This document shows, one piece after another, positions 41,441 through 49,996 of a stretch of 64,000 nucleotides of DNA. A program made the translations under genes and the position numbers. The notes beneath the pieces were generated by a model that saw only the letters and a program-made list of their open reading frames with translations, was not told where the DNA came from and did not search any database. How positions within the stretch are numbered: the stretch's first letter is position 1; the number at the start of each line of letters is the position of its first letter. Origin of the DNA: DASXYG01 sp036502625 (GTDB lineage: Bacteria > Actinomycetota > Actinomycetes > Streptosporangiales > Streptosporangiaceae); the NCBI GenBank assembly GCA_036502625.1, contig DASXYG010000122.1, forward strand, positions 62,001-126,000. Reading direction: 5' to 3'.

Positions 41441-42190
41441 TCAGGCGGGCAGGGGAAGGTCGCGCAGCTCAGCGGGCGGCGGCTCGCCGGGCACGTGCAT
41501 CCACGCGGGGGAGCGCGTCTCCTTCAGGACGACCTCGATGGGCCGGTAGGTGCCGAGGTCCATCGTCGACCGGGACGGTTCGATGACGTCGCGGTACAGC
41601 CGGTCGGAGGCGACCACGCCGAGGTTCGCGCCGGACCCGGCCACCGTGTGCTTGAACTCCGGCGCCTCGAGCATCCGGAACAGGTGCACCAGGCACCGGC
41701 CGACCAGGCCGTTGGCGTCGGCGTAGACCGGGCCGCTGTGGACGGCCATGCGCAGCCGGATCTGCGCGGCGTCGGCGACGAGCTTGTTGTACAGCCGCAG
41801 GCAGTTGGCCAGCTCGCCGACCAGGGGGCCGATCAGCGCGGCGGGCGCGGTGCCCATCGGGACGATGATCAGGGCCCCGTCGCCCCGGTCCTCCCGGTGG
41901 GAGGCCGCCCAGCCGATTCCGGCGCGCTCGAAGGCGATCTCCAGGATCTGGTAGAGGCTGCGGTGGACGAAGACCTGGAGGTCGTCGTCGTGGCAGCGCG
42001 AGCCGAAGGCCACGATGTCGAACGCGACGCAGGTGCAGAAGGTGGCCTCTTCGTCGGCGAAGAGCCCGGTGGTGCGCGGGCGGTCGGGCCGCCGGAGGGT
42101 GTCGGCTAGCCGTCCGAGCAGCGCGGGCCGGTTGCCGGGCCGGACACTGTGGCCGATGCGGAACGGCCAGGGGAACTGGGAAGTCAGCAC
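41441..42190 (-). CDS. Class III nucleotide-cyclase-fold protein
   Basis: A 249-residue protein. VAFDIVAFGS and REDRGDGALIIVP carry the two metal-binding Asp positions of adenylate/guanylate cyclases, RLRMAVHSGPV is the following strand, and GLVGRCLVHLFRMLEA aligns with the GxxVNxxxR motif. In that motif the transition-state Asn is His while the Arg is kept, so catalysis is uncertain. GTG 42190 has GAGGAGG 8 bases upstream. It is divergent from a GntR regulator across an intergenic region with a perfect 12-bp inverted repeat, and probably regulated by it. Confidence 0.75.
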   Translation of the reverse strand: MLTSQFPWPFRIGHSVRPGNRPALLGRLADTLRRPDRPRTTGLFADEEATFCTCVAFDIVAFGSRCHDDDLQVFVHRSLYQILEIAFERAGIGWAASHREDRGDGALIIVPMGTAPAALIGPLVGELANCLRLYNKLVADAAQIRLRMAVHSGPVYADANGLVGRCLVHLFRMLEAPEFKHTVAGSGANLGVVASDRLYRDVIEPSRSTMDLGTYRPIEVVLKETRSPAWMHVPGEPPPAELRDLPLPA

Positions 42191-42577
42191 GGCGTCTACC
42201 TCCTCGGTGCCGTGGGGGTTGGGGGGCACGGGACGGCGGACGGCGGACCTCCGTGCCCCCGGGGCGGCCGAGGCCGGCGCGCCGGAAGAAGCGGCGCTGA
42301 CCTCGGGATACGGGCCGGAAAGCGGCAAGGCCGGCACGATCTCGTGTGTCGTACTGCGCCCGGTCATCGGGGCGAGTAGTCTGAGACCCATCATGCCTGC
42401 CATGCCATTCATCCCAACCTTTGGCGTTGTTGGGTTGTTTACCAATCTCACGCAGGGGACAAACCGGATCATGCTATAGATTCGTATGGCAGGGTCTGGC
42501 AGAATGGTTTTACCTGCAAGAACCATCCTAAAGATTCTTAAGGTTGGGATGTTGGAATCTCTCAACGAGGAGGGATG
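42191..42577. other. 387-base regulatory region between the cyclase-fold gene and gntR
   Basis: No gene. The part from 42400 on is unusually A/T-rich for this genome. CATCCCAACCTT (42410-42421) and AAGGTTGGGATG (42540-42551) are a perfect 12-bp inverted repeat 118 bases apart; ATGGTT/AACCAT and AAGATTCTT lie between. TATAGATTCGTAT near 42475-42487 is a plausible -10 region. Confidence 0.65.
42410..42551. promoter_or_regulatory. Distant perfect operator pair upstream of gntR
   Basis: The two 12-bp boxes CATCCCAACCTT and AAGGTTGGGATG are exact inverted copies, and the second overlaps the gntR ribosome-site region. Their spacing would allow a DNA loop between two bound GntR dimers. Confidence 0.6.
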
Positions 42578-43393
42578 ATGGCCGGTCCGCGATGGCGCGA
42601 GATCGCCGACGACCTGCGCGCCCGCATCGACACGGGGGAGTTCGCCACGGAGGACTCCACCCAGCAGCGCGGTGCCAACCAGCTCCCAACGGAGGCGAGG
42701 CTCCAGGAGTTCTACGGCGACATCTCCCGCAACACGGTGCGGCAGGCCATCGACTTCCTCGTGTCGCGGCGCATCGTCGAGAAGCAGGCCGGCCGCGGCA
42801 CGTTCGTCGTCGAGGAGATCAAGCCGTTCGTCGCGAACCTGACCGTCGGCCGCCAGACGGAGACCGTCGGCTATCACGAGGGCGCGAAGCGCGAGGGCCG
42901 CGCGGCCCGCACCTCTCAGCCGCGCGTCGAGCTCGAGCGGGCCGACGAATGGCTGTCCGGCACGCTCGGCATCGAGCGGGGCGAGCAGGTCGTCGTGCGA
43001 CGCCAGCAGCGGTTCATCGACGAGCGCCCGTTCTCGCTCCAGACGTCGTACTACCCGATGTCGTTCGTGAACGGCGGCGCCACGGAATTGCTGATGGTCA
43101 GCGATATTCCGCGCGGCGCGATCGCGTATTTGAAAGAGAAGCTCGGCATCGAGGAGGCGGGCACGGTGGACCGGATCTCCGCCCGCGCGCCCGACTCCAC
43201 GGAGGCCGCGTTCTTCGCGCTTCCCGATGTCGGCAGCGTCGCCATGCTGGAGCACCGGCGCACGACATTCGACAAGGACGGCAATCCCGTCCGCGTCACG
43301 GTCACGACCTACCCGGCCGACCGCAACGAGTTCGAGATCTTCACCGGGAGCGTTCCCCCTCGACCGTCAATGGCCACCGAACAGGAAACGTGA
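42578..43393 (+). CDS. GntR-family transcriptional regulator with UTRA domain
   Basis: A 271-residue regulator of the GntR/HutC class. The N-terminal winged helix is WREIADDLRARIDTGEF, NQLPTEARLQEFYGDISRNTVRQAIDFL and QAGRGTFVVEE. The UTRA ligand domain follows (ADEWLSGTLGIERGEQVVVRRQ, RPFSLQTSYYPMSF). GAGGAGG precedes two adjacent ATGs (42575, 42578); spacing favours 42578. Its stop is 10 bases from a GNAT gene in the same direction. Confidence 0.9.
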   Translation: MAGPRWREIADDLRARIDTGEFATEDSTQQRGANQLPTEARLQEFYGDISRNTVRQAIDFLVSRRIVEKQAGRGTFVVEEIKPFVANLTVGRQTETVGYHEGAKREGRAARTSQPRVELERADEWLSGTLGIERGEQVVVRRQQRFIDERPFSLQTSYYPMSFVNGGATELLMVSDIPRGAIAYLKEKLGIEEAGTVDRISARAPDSTEAAFFALPDVGSVAMLEHRRTTFDKDGNPVRVTVTTYPADRNEFEIFTGSVPPRPSMATEQET

Positions 43394-43403
43394 CGACGAA
43401 GTC

Positions 43404-44069
43404 ATGCGAAACGAATACGAACTCCGCCTCGCGCGGGAAAGCGACCTCGACGGGATACTCGGCCTGATCGCCGGGGCGAGCGCGTGGCTCGCGGGCAAGG
43501 GCACGGACCAGTGGCAGCGTCCCTGGCCCGACCGCCCGGCCCGCGACGCGCGCATCCGGGCCGCGATCCGCGCCGGGAAGACCTGGGTGCTGGCCGACGG
43601 CGACGTGGCCGTGGCGACCCTCACCGCCGACTGGCAGGGCTATCCGGCGCGGGGCCTGCCCGAGCTGTGGTCCCCGGAGGAATGCGCGGAGCCCGCGGTC
43701 TACGCGCACCGCATGGCGGTACGGCGCGGCGCGGAATACCAGGGCCGCGGCTTCGGCGGGCAATTGCTCGACACCGTGGGCCGGCTCGGGCTGTGCGCGT
43801 ACGGCGCCGAACACGTCCGGCTCGATGCGTGGTCGACCAATTACGATCTGCACACCTATTACAAGGGTCGCGGATTCGACCTGGTGCGCATCTACGACGA
43901 GGAAGAGATCGACTGCCCGTCCGGTGCGCTCTTCCAGAAACCGGCCGCCCGATTCCGCGACACCGCCGCCGCGTTCGCGGTGAATTCCGCGGACGCGGGG
44001 AAGTGGAGTGCGCACGCGAATGCGGCCCGTGTCGCCGAGCAGCGACAGGCGGCAGGTACCGAACAGTAG
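43404..44069 (+). CDS. GNAT-family N-acetyltransferase
   Basis: A 221-residue acetyltransferase. MAVRRGAEYQGRGFGGQLLDTVGRLG is the acetyl-CoA motif (split as MAVRRGAEYQGRG and FGGQLLDTVG), and HTYYKGRGFDLVRIYD the C-terminal motif. The N-terminal half resembles the plant-type/rimI-like substrate region (AGKTWVLADGDVAVATLT). It lies 10 bases after gntR and is probably in the same operon. The acceptor is unknown. A tail of about 30 residues is Ala/Glu-rich. Confidence 0.85.
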   Translation: MRNEYELRLARESDLDGILGLIAGASAWLAGKGTDQWQRPWPDRPARDARIRAAIRAGKTWVLADGDVAVATLTADWQGYPARGLPELWSPEECAEPAVYAHRMAVRRGAEYQGRGFGGQLLDTVGRLGLCAYGAEHVRLDAWSTNYDLHTYYKGRGFDLVRIYDEEEIDCPSGALFQKPAARFRDTAAAFAVNSADAGKWSAHANAARVAEQRQAAGTEQ

Positions 44070-44126
44070 CCGGGGCGATATGCGGGAGGTTAAAGGACCC
44101 TAGCAAAAGGACATTGCCGCAGGTTT

Positions 44127-44145
44127 CCCCCGTTGAGCGCGGGGG
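44127..44145 (+). terminator. Terminator-like hairpin after the GNAT gene
   Basis: CCCCCG-TTGAGCG-CGGGGG is a 6-bp perfect stem 58 bases after the GNAT stop. It has no U-tract. Confidence 0.45.
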
Positions 44146-44199
44146 GCTACGGGTGTGCGCGCGGTGATCGCGGTCGCGTCGAATCCGGTATTCGGGGCA

Positions 44200-44215
44200 G
44201 TCCGTTAAATCGGAC
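44200..44215. promoter_or_regulatory. Palindrome upstream of the DUF6292 gene
   Basis: GTCCG-TTAAAT-CGGAC is a perfect 5-6-5 palindrome 52 bases before the ATG of the next gene, in the promoter position. Confidence 0.35.
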
Positions 44216-44267
44216 GAGCGTGGCGATATTGCATACTGCGTCCGAAGCTACCGGAGGGACGGCGCCA

Positions 44268-44693
44268 ATGAACCCGAGCATCACCCCCGATGCACACCCG
44301 GACCCGTGGCTTGACCTTCTGCGCGGTTACGTCGCCGACACCGTACGCGCGCTCGCGGCGGGCGGCCTTCGCCCGCAGGCGAGCTGGCTCGATCCGCGTG
44401 ACCCGCGCGACGCCACGATCCTGCTCGCGGACGCCACCAGGAGTACGTCCACGCGGGCGCTGCGCGCGCTCGTGTGGGACGAGGAGACGGGCTGGCGCAC
44501 GGGCGCGTACGTCTCGGGTGGGCCCGGGGTGCGCACGCGGCTGGCCGAACCCGCCTACCTCGGCGGCGGTGTGCTCGTCGGGCCGGACGAGGTGGCGAGC
44601 CGGCTGAGCACGGGCGCCGCTACGGCGAGGCGCGCGTACCGGTCGCGGCACGACCTGCGGGACGGGTTCGACGACGCGCTTCGTACGTTCTGA
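44268..44693 (+). CDS. DUF6292-family protein
   Basis: A 141-residue protein of the actinobacterial DUF6292 family. Conserved segments are PWLDLLRGYVADTVRALA, WLDPRDPRDATILL, LVWDEETGWRTGAYV and LGGGVLVGPDEVASRL. Members often lie near XRE/DUF397 regulator pairs, but none is present here. ATG 44268 has GGAGGGA upstream. Function is unknown. Confidence 0.75.
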   Translation: MNPSITPDAHPDPWLDLLRGYVADTVRALAAGGLRPQASWLDPRDPRDATILLADATRSTSTRALRALVWDEETGWRTGAYVSGGPGVRTRLAEPAYLGGGVLVGPDEVASRLSTGAATARRAYRSRHDLRDGFDDALRTF

Positions 44694-44714
44694 CCCTGGG
44701 GCGGTCATCCCCGG

Positions 44715-46295
44715 CTAGGTGTCCGCGAGGGTGACCGCCAGCCAGAGTTCCAGGCGGTCGCGGGCGCGGTCGAGGGAGCGGCCGCTGACGCGTTCGGCGG
44801 TGCGGAGGCGGGTGCGCAGGGTGTTGCGGTGGACGCCGAGGTTCTGCGCCGCCGCCTCCAGGTTGCCGCCGGCGTCCAGGTAGGCGCGCAGGCAGGTGAG
44901 CAGGGAGCCGCTGGTGGACTGGCCGGCGGCGCGGGTGTCGTGGTCGCGCAGGCGTTGCAGGACGTTGTCGGTGAAGCGGCGGATGCCGTCGGCGTCCAGT
45001 GCGTCTTCGAGCAGGGACCAGGCGTCGAGGTCGTCGGCGTGGGCGTAGCCGGGGTGGCCGCGGCCGGCGAGGGCGGCGGCGCCGGAGATCGCGGACGGCA
45101 GGCGTGCGCGGTCGCGGGCGCGGACGGCGCCCGCGGTGACCGGGCGGCCGGTGAGCGCGCGCAGGCGGGCGGCCAACGCGGCGCCGAGCCGGGGGCGGCG
45201 GTCCGGCAGGACGAGGACCAGGCCCTCCGGGCGCGGGCACACCACGAGGCGCTCGGCGGTGGCGTGCTCGGCTACGGGGTCGGACAGGATGTCGCCGAGG
45301 GCGTCGAGCGCCGGGGACGCCAGGGCCTGCGGCGTCATGTCGTCCGCGCGGGCCACCACCACTTCGTACGGGGCGGGCGGCAGCGGCAGCAGCCGTTCGG
45401 ACTCCGGCGCCGGGATGCCGCCGTCGAGCGCCGCGGCGAACAGTGCGGCGCGCTGCTCCTGCGCGCGGGCGCGGGCCGCGCGCACGCCCTCGAACTCCAG
45501 GCCGAGCAGGCACGCGGTGTGGTTCGCCAGCATGCGCACCTGCTCGGTCAGCGGCGCGGGACAGGCGACCGCGAGCCAGCCGAGCAGGGGCGAGACGCCG
45601 TGGCCGGACGGGGGCGGGTGGGAGAAGCCGAGGCTTTGGACGTGGACGTCGAGGGTGGCGTGGCGGAGGCTCAGGGCGCCGCGGGCGGGGGCGGCGTGGT
45701 CGTCGCCGGACACCGCCTCGATGACGGCGGCGTGCCAGGGGCGCTCGCCGGACGGGGCGACCGCGCGCGGGTCGCCGCGTGCCGTCACGACCAGCGCCTC
45801 GGCGCCGGTGCCCGCGGCGAGCTCGCGGAGGACGCCGGCGACGCCGGAGCGCAGCGCCGCGCGGGCCGTGGCGTCCTGGACGGCGATGACCTTGCGGACG
45901 TCGCGTGAGCGTGCCTCGGCGTACCACTGGGCGACCGCCTCGGTGATGGCCACGAACGGGGTCGGTGGCCGGGCGGCGATGACGGGGAAGTCGAGGTCGT
46001 CGGCGGCGCGCAGCACCTCGGGCGGCAGCTCGGCCATGATCTCGCCGGGCGGGAACCCCAGCCCGGCGCAGCCCGCCTCGGCGAGCCGCCGCACGTACGC
46101 GCGCTGGCCCGCGGGGTCCTCCGGCAGGCCGAGGCCGACGGTGAGGACGAGCTCGCCGCCGCGCAGCCACGGCACGGGGTCGGCCAGCTCGATGACGTGC
46201 GCCCAGCGGACCTCGCGCGCCAGACCGCCGCCGCCCGCGAGCAGGTTCAGCCGCAGATCCGGCATGTTGAGCACGTCGCGCGCGGTCAGTGCCAT
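44715..46295 (-). CDS. PucR-family transcriptional regulator
   Basis: A 526-residue regulator. The N-terminal PucR sensor domain (MALTARDVLNMPDLRLNLL, WAHVIELADPVPWLRGGELVLTVG) and the C-terminal PucR helix-turn-helix (LRAYLDAGGNLEAAAQNLGVHRNTLRTRLRTAERVSG) are clear. A GGDEF-like central domain connects them. Family members control purine, urea and amidohydrolase pathways. The ATG 46295 has only a weak GGGACGG site. It is divergent from a transporter and an amidohydrolase and is their likely regulator. Confidence 0.9.
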   Translation of the reverse strand: MALTARDVLNMPDLRLNLLAGGGGLAREVRWAHVIELADPVPWLRGGELVLTVGLGLPEDPAGQRAYVRRLAEAGCAGLGFPPGEIMAELPPEVLRAADDLDFPVIAARPPTPFVAITEAVAQWYAEARSRDVRKVIAVQDATARAALRSGVAGVLRELAAGTGAEALVVTARGDPRAVAPSGERPWHAAVIEAVSGDDHAAPARGALSLRHATLDVHVQSLGFSHPPPSGHGVSPLLGWLAVACPAPLTEQVRMLANHTACLLGLEFEGVRAARARAQEQRAALFAAALDGGIPAPESERLLPLPPAPYEVVVARADDMTPQALASPALDALGDILSDPVAEHATAERLVVCPRPEGLVLVLPDRRPRLGAALAARLRALTGRPVTAGAVRARDRARLPSAISGAAALAGRGHPGYAHADDLDAWSLLEDALDADGIRRFTDNVLQRLRDHDTRAAGQSTSGSLLTCLRAYLDAGGNLEAAAQNLGVHRNTLRTRLRTAERVSGRSLDRARDRLELWLAVTLADT

Positions 46296-46322
46296 GGTCG
46301 TGCCGTCCCGTGTCGCCCGGTT

Positions 46323-46363
46323 GTGCGGATCGCACTTTTTCGCCTGGCCCGAGTGTACGGATC
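46323..46363. promoter_or_regulatory. CGGATCG boxes between pucR and the transporter gene
   Basis: GTGCG-GAT-CGCAC (46323-46335) is a perfect palindrome, and ACGGATCGT (near 46358) and TTCGGATGCC (near 46375) repeat its core. Repeated boxes in a divergent promoter region suit the PucR protein as ligand. Confidence 0.4.
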
Positions 46364-46430
46364 GTCCAGCGTGTTCGGATGCCATGGGCTCTACCGTCGT
46401 CTCACCTGCATTGACGACGGGAGGACCCCC

Positions 46431-47753
46431 ATGGCCGGTCGCGCCACGACCACCCGGCATCCCGGGCGGGCCGCGTTCGCCGCGCTCGTCGGCACCACCA
46501 TCGAGTGGTACGACTTCTACGTCTACGCGACGGCGGCGTCGCTCGTGTTCGCCCAGCTCTTCTTCCCGTCGGGGACGAGCCACGCGGTCGGGCTGATGGC
46601 GTCGTTCGCGACGTTCTCCGTCGGCTTCTTCGCCCGGCCGCTCGGCGGCATCGTCTTCGGCCACTTCGGCGACCGGGTCGGCCGCAAGTCGGCGCTGGTC
46701 GTCACGCTGCTGATGATGGGCGTGGCGACGCTGCTCGTGGGGCTGCTGCCGACGTACGCGACGATCGGCGCGGCCGCGCCGGCGCTGCTGGTGCTGCTGC
46801 GGTTCGTGCAGGGGCTCGCGGTGGGCGGCGAGTGGGGCGGCGCCGCGCTGATCGCCGTGGAGCACGCGCCGGAGCACCGCAAGAGCTTCTACGGCTCGTT
46901 CGCGCAGCTCGGCAACTCCGTGGGGGCGCTGCTCGCCAGCGGGATCTTCGGGCTGATGGCGTCGTTCGGCAGCGGCGCGCTCCAGGCGTGGGGCTGGCGC
47001 GTGCCGTTCCTGCTCTCGGCGGTGCTGGTGATCGTCGGGCTGGTCGTCCGGCTGAAGGTCGAGGAGTCGCCGGTGCTCGCCGAGGCGATGGCCGAGGCGG
47101 AGAAGACGAGCAAGGAGACGGAGCTGCCCGTACGCCAGGTCTTCCGTACGGACTGGCGGACCGTGCTGCTCGGCATCGGGGCGCTGCCGGTCGCGGTGGG
47201 CGGCTACTACATCCTGACGACGTTCCTCACCGCGTACGCGACCGGCAAGGACGTCGGGATGTCGGAGACCGCGGTGCTGTCGGCGCTGAGCTTCGCGGCG
47301 TTCGTGGAGATCGTGGCGACGATCATCGTGTCGTGGCTCGGCGACCGGGTCGGCGCGCGCAAGATCGTCGTCGGCGGGCTGATCGCGGTGGCCGTGCTGG
47401 CGACGCCGCAGTTCCTGCTGATGGGCACGCGCAACGAGGCGCTGATCTTCGCGATGATCGTGATCATGCGGATCGGGCTGTCCGGGACGTACGGGCCGCT
47501 GCCGGTGATCCTCGCGCGGATGTTCACGCCGCGGGTCCGCTACACCGGCATCTCGCTGAGCTACCAGATCGCCGGGGCGGTCTTCGGCGGGTTCGCGCCG
47601 ATCGTCTGCACGGCGCTGCTGACCGCCATGGGCAACATCTGGGGCGTCATCATCCTGCTGATCGCCATGTGCCTGCTCGGCATCTCCTGCACGCTGCGGG
47701 CGCCGCGCGTCGGCGACACCGAGACGGCGCCCGCCCCCGCGCCGGCCGCCTGA
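46431..47753 (+). CDS. MFS transporter, metabolite:H+ symporter (MHS) subfamily
   Basis: A 440-residue twelve-segment transporter. Typical MHS segments are GTTIEWYDFYVYATAASLVF near the start, RPLGGIVFGHFGDRVGRKSAL, GLAVGGEWGGAALIAVEHAPEHRKSFYGS and the second half YGPLPVILARMFTPRVRYTGISLSYQ. Such symporters take up organic acids. ATG 46431 has GGGAGGA upstream. It is followed 40 bases later by the amidohydrolase and divergent from pucR; the three probably form one catabolic unit. Confidence 0.93.
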   Translation: MAGRATTTRHPGRAAFAALVGTTIEWYDFYVYATAASLVFAQLFFPSGTSHAVGLMASFATFSVGFFARPLGGIVFGHFGDRVGRKSALVVTLLMMGVATLLVGLLPTYATIGAAAPALLVLLRFVQGLAVGGEWGGAALIAVEHAPEHRKSFYGSFAQLGNSVGALLASGIFGLMASFGSGALQAWGWRVPFLLSAVLVIVGLVVRLKVEESPVLAEAMAEAEKTSKETELPVRQVFRTDWRTVLLGIGALPVAVGGYYILTTFLTAYATGKDVGMSETAVLSALSFAAFVEIVATIIVSWLGDRVGARKIVVGGLIAVAVLATPQFLLMGTRNEALIFAMIVIMRIGLSGTYGPLPVILARMFTPRVRYTGISLSYQIAGAVFGGFAPIVCTALLTAMGNIWGVIILLIAMCLLGISCTLRAPRVGDTETAPAPAPAA

Positions 47754-47793
47754 CCGCGCCCGTACGAACTCAGAAGAGGAGGGACCACCTCAC

Positions 47794-49407
47794 GTGTCCG
47801 CGCTCGTCATCACCAATGCCGATGTCCGCACGATGGATCCGCGGCGGCCGCGGGCCGAGGCCGTAGCCGTCCGCGACGGGCGGGTCGTCGCGGTCGGCCG
47901 CGCCGCGGACGTCGAGGCCGCCGCGGGGCCGGACGCGCGGCGAATCGACGCCGGCGGCCGTACGGTCCTGCCGGGCCTCATCGACGTGCACAACCACCTG
48001 CTGTCCACGGCGGAGGCGCTGGCCTCGGTCGACGCGCGCTACCCGGGCGTGCGCGACGGCGCGGACCTGGTGGCGCGGATCGCGGCCGAGGCGGCGCGCA
48101 CGCCCGCCGGGCAGTGGATCCGCGCGTTCGGCATGGACGACGCGAAGTACCCCGGAGGGCGGCCCACGCGGCGGCTGCTGGACGAGGCCACGACCGCGCA
48201 CCCGGTGATCGTCTACCACGTGTCCGGCCACCACGCGGTGGTGAACTCGGCGGCGCTGGCGTGGCGGGGCATCGGCGAGGACGTCGCGGACCCGGCGGGC
48301 GGCCGGTTCGTCCGCGACGAGGCCGGGCGGCCGACCGGCATGGTGCTGGACGCCGCGATGGAGCGGCTGCTCCCGGTCGCGGTGGACATCGGCTGCCACG
48401 GGCCGAACTTCCACACCGACCTGCCGGAGGAGCAGCTCCTCGGCTGGCTGGCCGCGGCCGGCGACACGTACCTGTCGGCGGGCGTCACCACCGTCTGCGA
48501 CCCGCAGGTGTCAGCGCGCGAGCTGCGCGTCTACCGGGCCGCGCGGGCGGCCGGCACGCTGCCGCTGCGGACCGTCGGCATGCCGCTGTCGCACCAGCTC
48601 GACGCGATGGCCGCGATTGGGCTCGCCGGGCCGTTCGGCGACGACTGGCTGCGGTTCGGCGCCATGAAGTTCTACTCCGACGGCACGCTGCTCGGCGGTA
48701 CGGCGCTGTTCAGCACGCCGTACGGGGAGCACGGCGAGTTCGCCGGCAGCAGCTACCACGGCCCCGAGCGGCTCACGGAGATCGTGCGCCGCGCGGCCGG
48801 GCAGGGCTGGCAGGTCGGCATCCACACGCAGGGCGACCTGGCGATGGACCACACGATGGCCGCGATCCGGGCGGCCATGAAGGCCGCCGGGGACGGCGCC
48901 AGGCCGCGCATCGAGCACTGCGGCTACCCGACCCCGGCGCACGTACGGGAGTTCGCCGACCACGGCGTCATCCCGGTGAACCAGCCGAACTTCCTGTACG
49001 ACAGCGGCACGGACTTCGTACGGCGGCTCGGCGCGGACCGGGCGCACCGGCTCCAGCCGATCCGCGAGGAGCTGGACGCCGGGCTGCGGCCGGTGCTGTC
49101 CAGCGACTCGTTCGTGTCCAGCCTGCGGCCGATGGAGACGGTGGCCAACGCGGTGCTGCGGCGTACGCGCGAGGGCGGCGAGATCGGCGCCGAGCACGCG
49201 ATGACCGTGGACGAGGCGCTGCGCGCGCACACCGCGGACGCGGCGTACGCGCTGGGCATGGAGGACCGGATCGGCACGCTGGCGCCCGGCTACCTCGCCG
49301 ACGTGACGGTGCTGGACGCGGACCTGCGGACCACCGCCGGCGACGCGCTGCGCGGCGTGGACGCCTGGCTGACCGTGCTGGACGGCCGGATCGCCCACCA
49401 GGCCTGA
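47794..49407 (+). CDS. Amidohydrolase, YtcJ-like
   Basis: A 537-residue amidohydrolase of the metallo-dependent hydrolase superfamily (amidohydrolase 3 group). The metal-site motif PGLIDVHNHLLS is present near residue 60, the later His in IHTQGDLAMDH and IEHCGYPTPAHV, and the Asp in SSDSFVSSL. The substrate is not known; the transporter neighbour suggests a small amide, cyclic amide or ureide taken up from outside. GTG 47794 has GAGGAGGG upstream. Confidence 0.85.
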   Translation: MSALVITNADVRTMDPRRPRAEAVAVRDGRVVAVGRAADVEAAAGPDARRIDAGGRTVLPGLIDVHNHLLSTAEALASVDARYPGVRDGADLVARIAAEAARTPAGQWIRAFGMDDAKYPGGRPTRRLLDEATTAHPVIVYHVSGHHAVVNSAALAWRGIGEDVADPAGGRFVRDEAGRPTGMVLDAAMERLLPVAVDIGCHGPNFHTDLPEEQLLGWLAAAGDTYLSAGVTTVCDPQVSARELRVYRAARAAGTLPLRTVGMPLSHQLDAMAAIGLAGPFGDDWLRFGAMKFYSDGTLLGGTALFSTPYGEHGEFAGSSYHGPERLTEIVRRAAGQGWQVGIHTQGDLAMDHTMAAIRAAMKAAGDGARPRIEHCGYPTPAHVREFADHGVIPVNQPNFLYDSGTDFVRRLGADRAHRLQPIREELDAGLRPVLSSDSFVSSLRPMETVANAVLRRTREGGEIGAEHAMTVDEALRAHTADAAYALGMEDRIGTLAPGYLADVTVLDADLRTTAGDALRGVDAWLTVLDGRIAHQA

Positions 49408-49416
49408 CCCCGGGCG

Positions 49417-49842
49417 TCAGCCGACGGACGTGCCGCCCCACTCCTCGGGCGCGATGTCGGCGAGGGTCTCGGAGAACGTCCACTGGTGGCCCGCGGGGTC
49501 CTCGGCGGTGTACTGCCGTTCGCCGAACTCGAAGTCGGTGGGCTCCATGACGACGCGCGCGCCGTTGCGGCGGGCGCGCTCGCAGTGCGCGCGCGCGTCG
49601 TCCACGCGCACGATCACCGAGCCGGTGACCTCGCCGGGCCGCGGCGGGCGGCGCTCGCCGCGCACGTCGCCGACGATCACCGCGCCGTCGCCCACCGCGA
49701 GCTGCGAGCGGTGGTCCTCGCCGATGCGCACCCGCTCGGCGAAGCCGAAGGCCGCGCCCAGCCAGGCGACGGCGGCGCGCACGTCGGGATAGATCAGGAC
49801 GGGGATGACCGTGGCCGCTGGGATGGAGCGGTTCGGCTTCAT
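49417..49842 (-). CDS. VOC-family (glyoxalase-like) protein
   Basis: A 141-residue vicinal-oxygen-chelate protein. The segment TVIPVLIYPDVRAAVAWLGAAFGF begins the first beta-alpha-beta-beta-beta unit (split TVIPVLIYPDVRAAVAWLG), and RQYTAEDPAGHQWTFSETL the second. Members include glyoxalases, fosfomycin-resistance and antibiotic-binding proteins; this one resembles the common uncharacterised class. ATG 49842 has GGAGC upstream. Promoter-like TAGGTT lies 27 bases before it. Confidence 0.85.
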   Translation of the reverse strand: MKPNRSIPAATVIPVLIYPDVRAAVAWLGAAFGFAERVRIGEDHRSQLAVGDGAVIVGDVRGERRPPRPGEVTGSVIVRVDDARAHCERARRNGARVVMEPTDFEFGERQYTAEDPAGHQWTFSETLADIAPEEWGGTSVG

Positions 49843-49996
49843 GGCTGCTCCGGTGCTCGGGTCCGCGTGACCCGAACCTAGCGGAGCGGGCGCGCCCCGG
49901 CCGGGCGTACGGAACCGGTTGTGGACAAGGGCGCGCGGCGCGAGTGGGGGAGATCCCGGCGTAATCTGTGCCAAAGGTGCGAGCGGGGAGGTGCCG

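Noticed and set aside
44127..44145. CCCCCG/CGGGGG hairpin as a second CRISPR-like repeat
   Set aside because: It lacks the 29-base repeat consensus and is at terminator distance from the GNAT stop.
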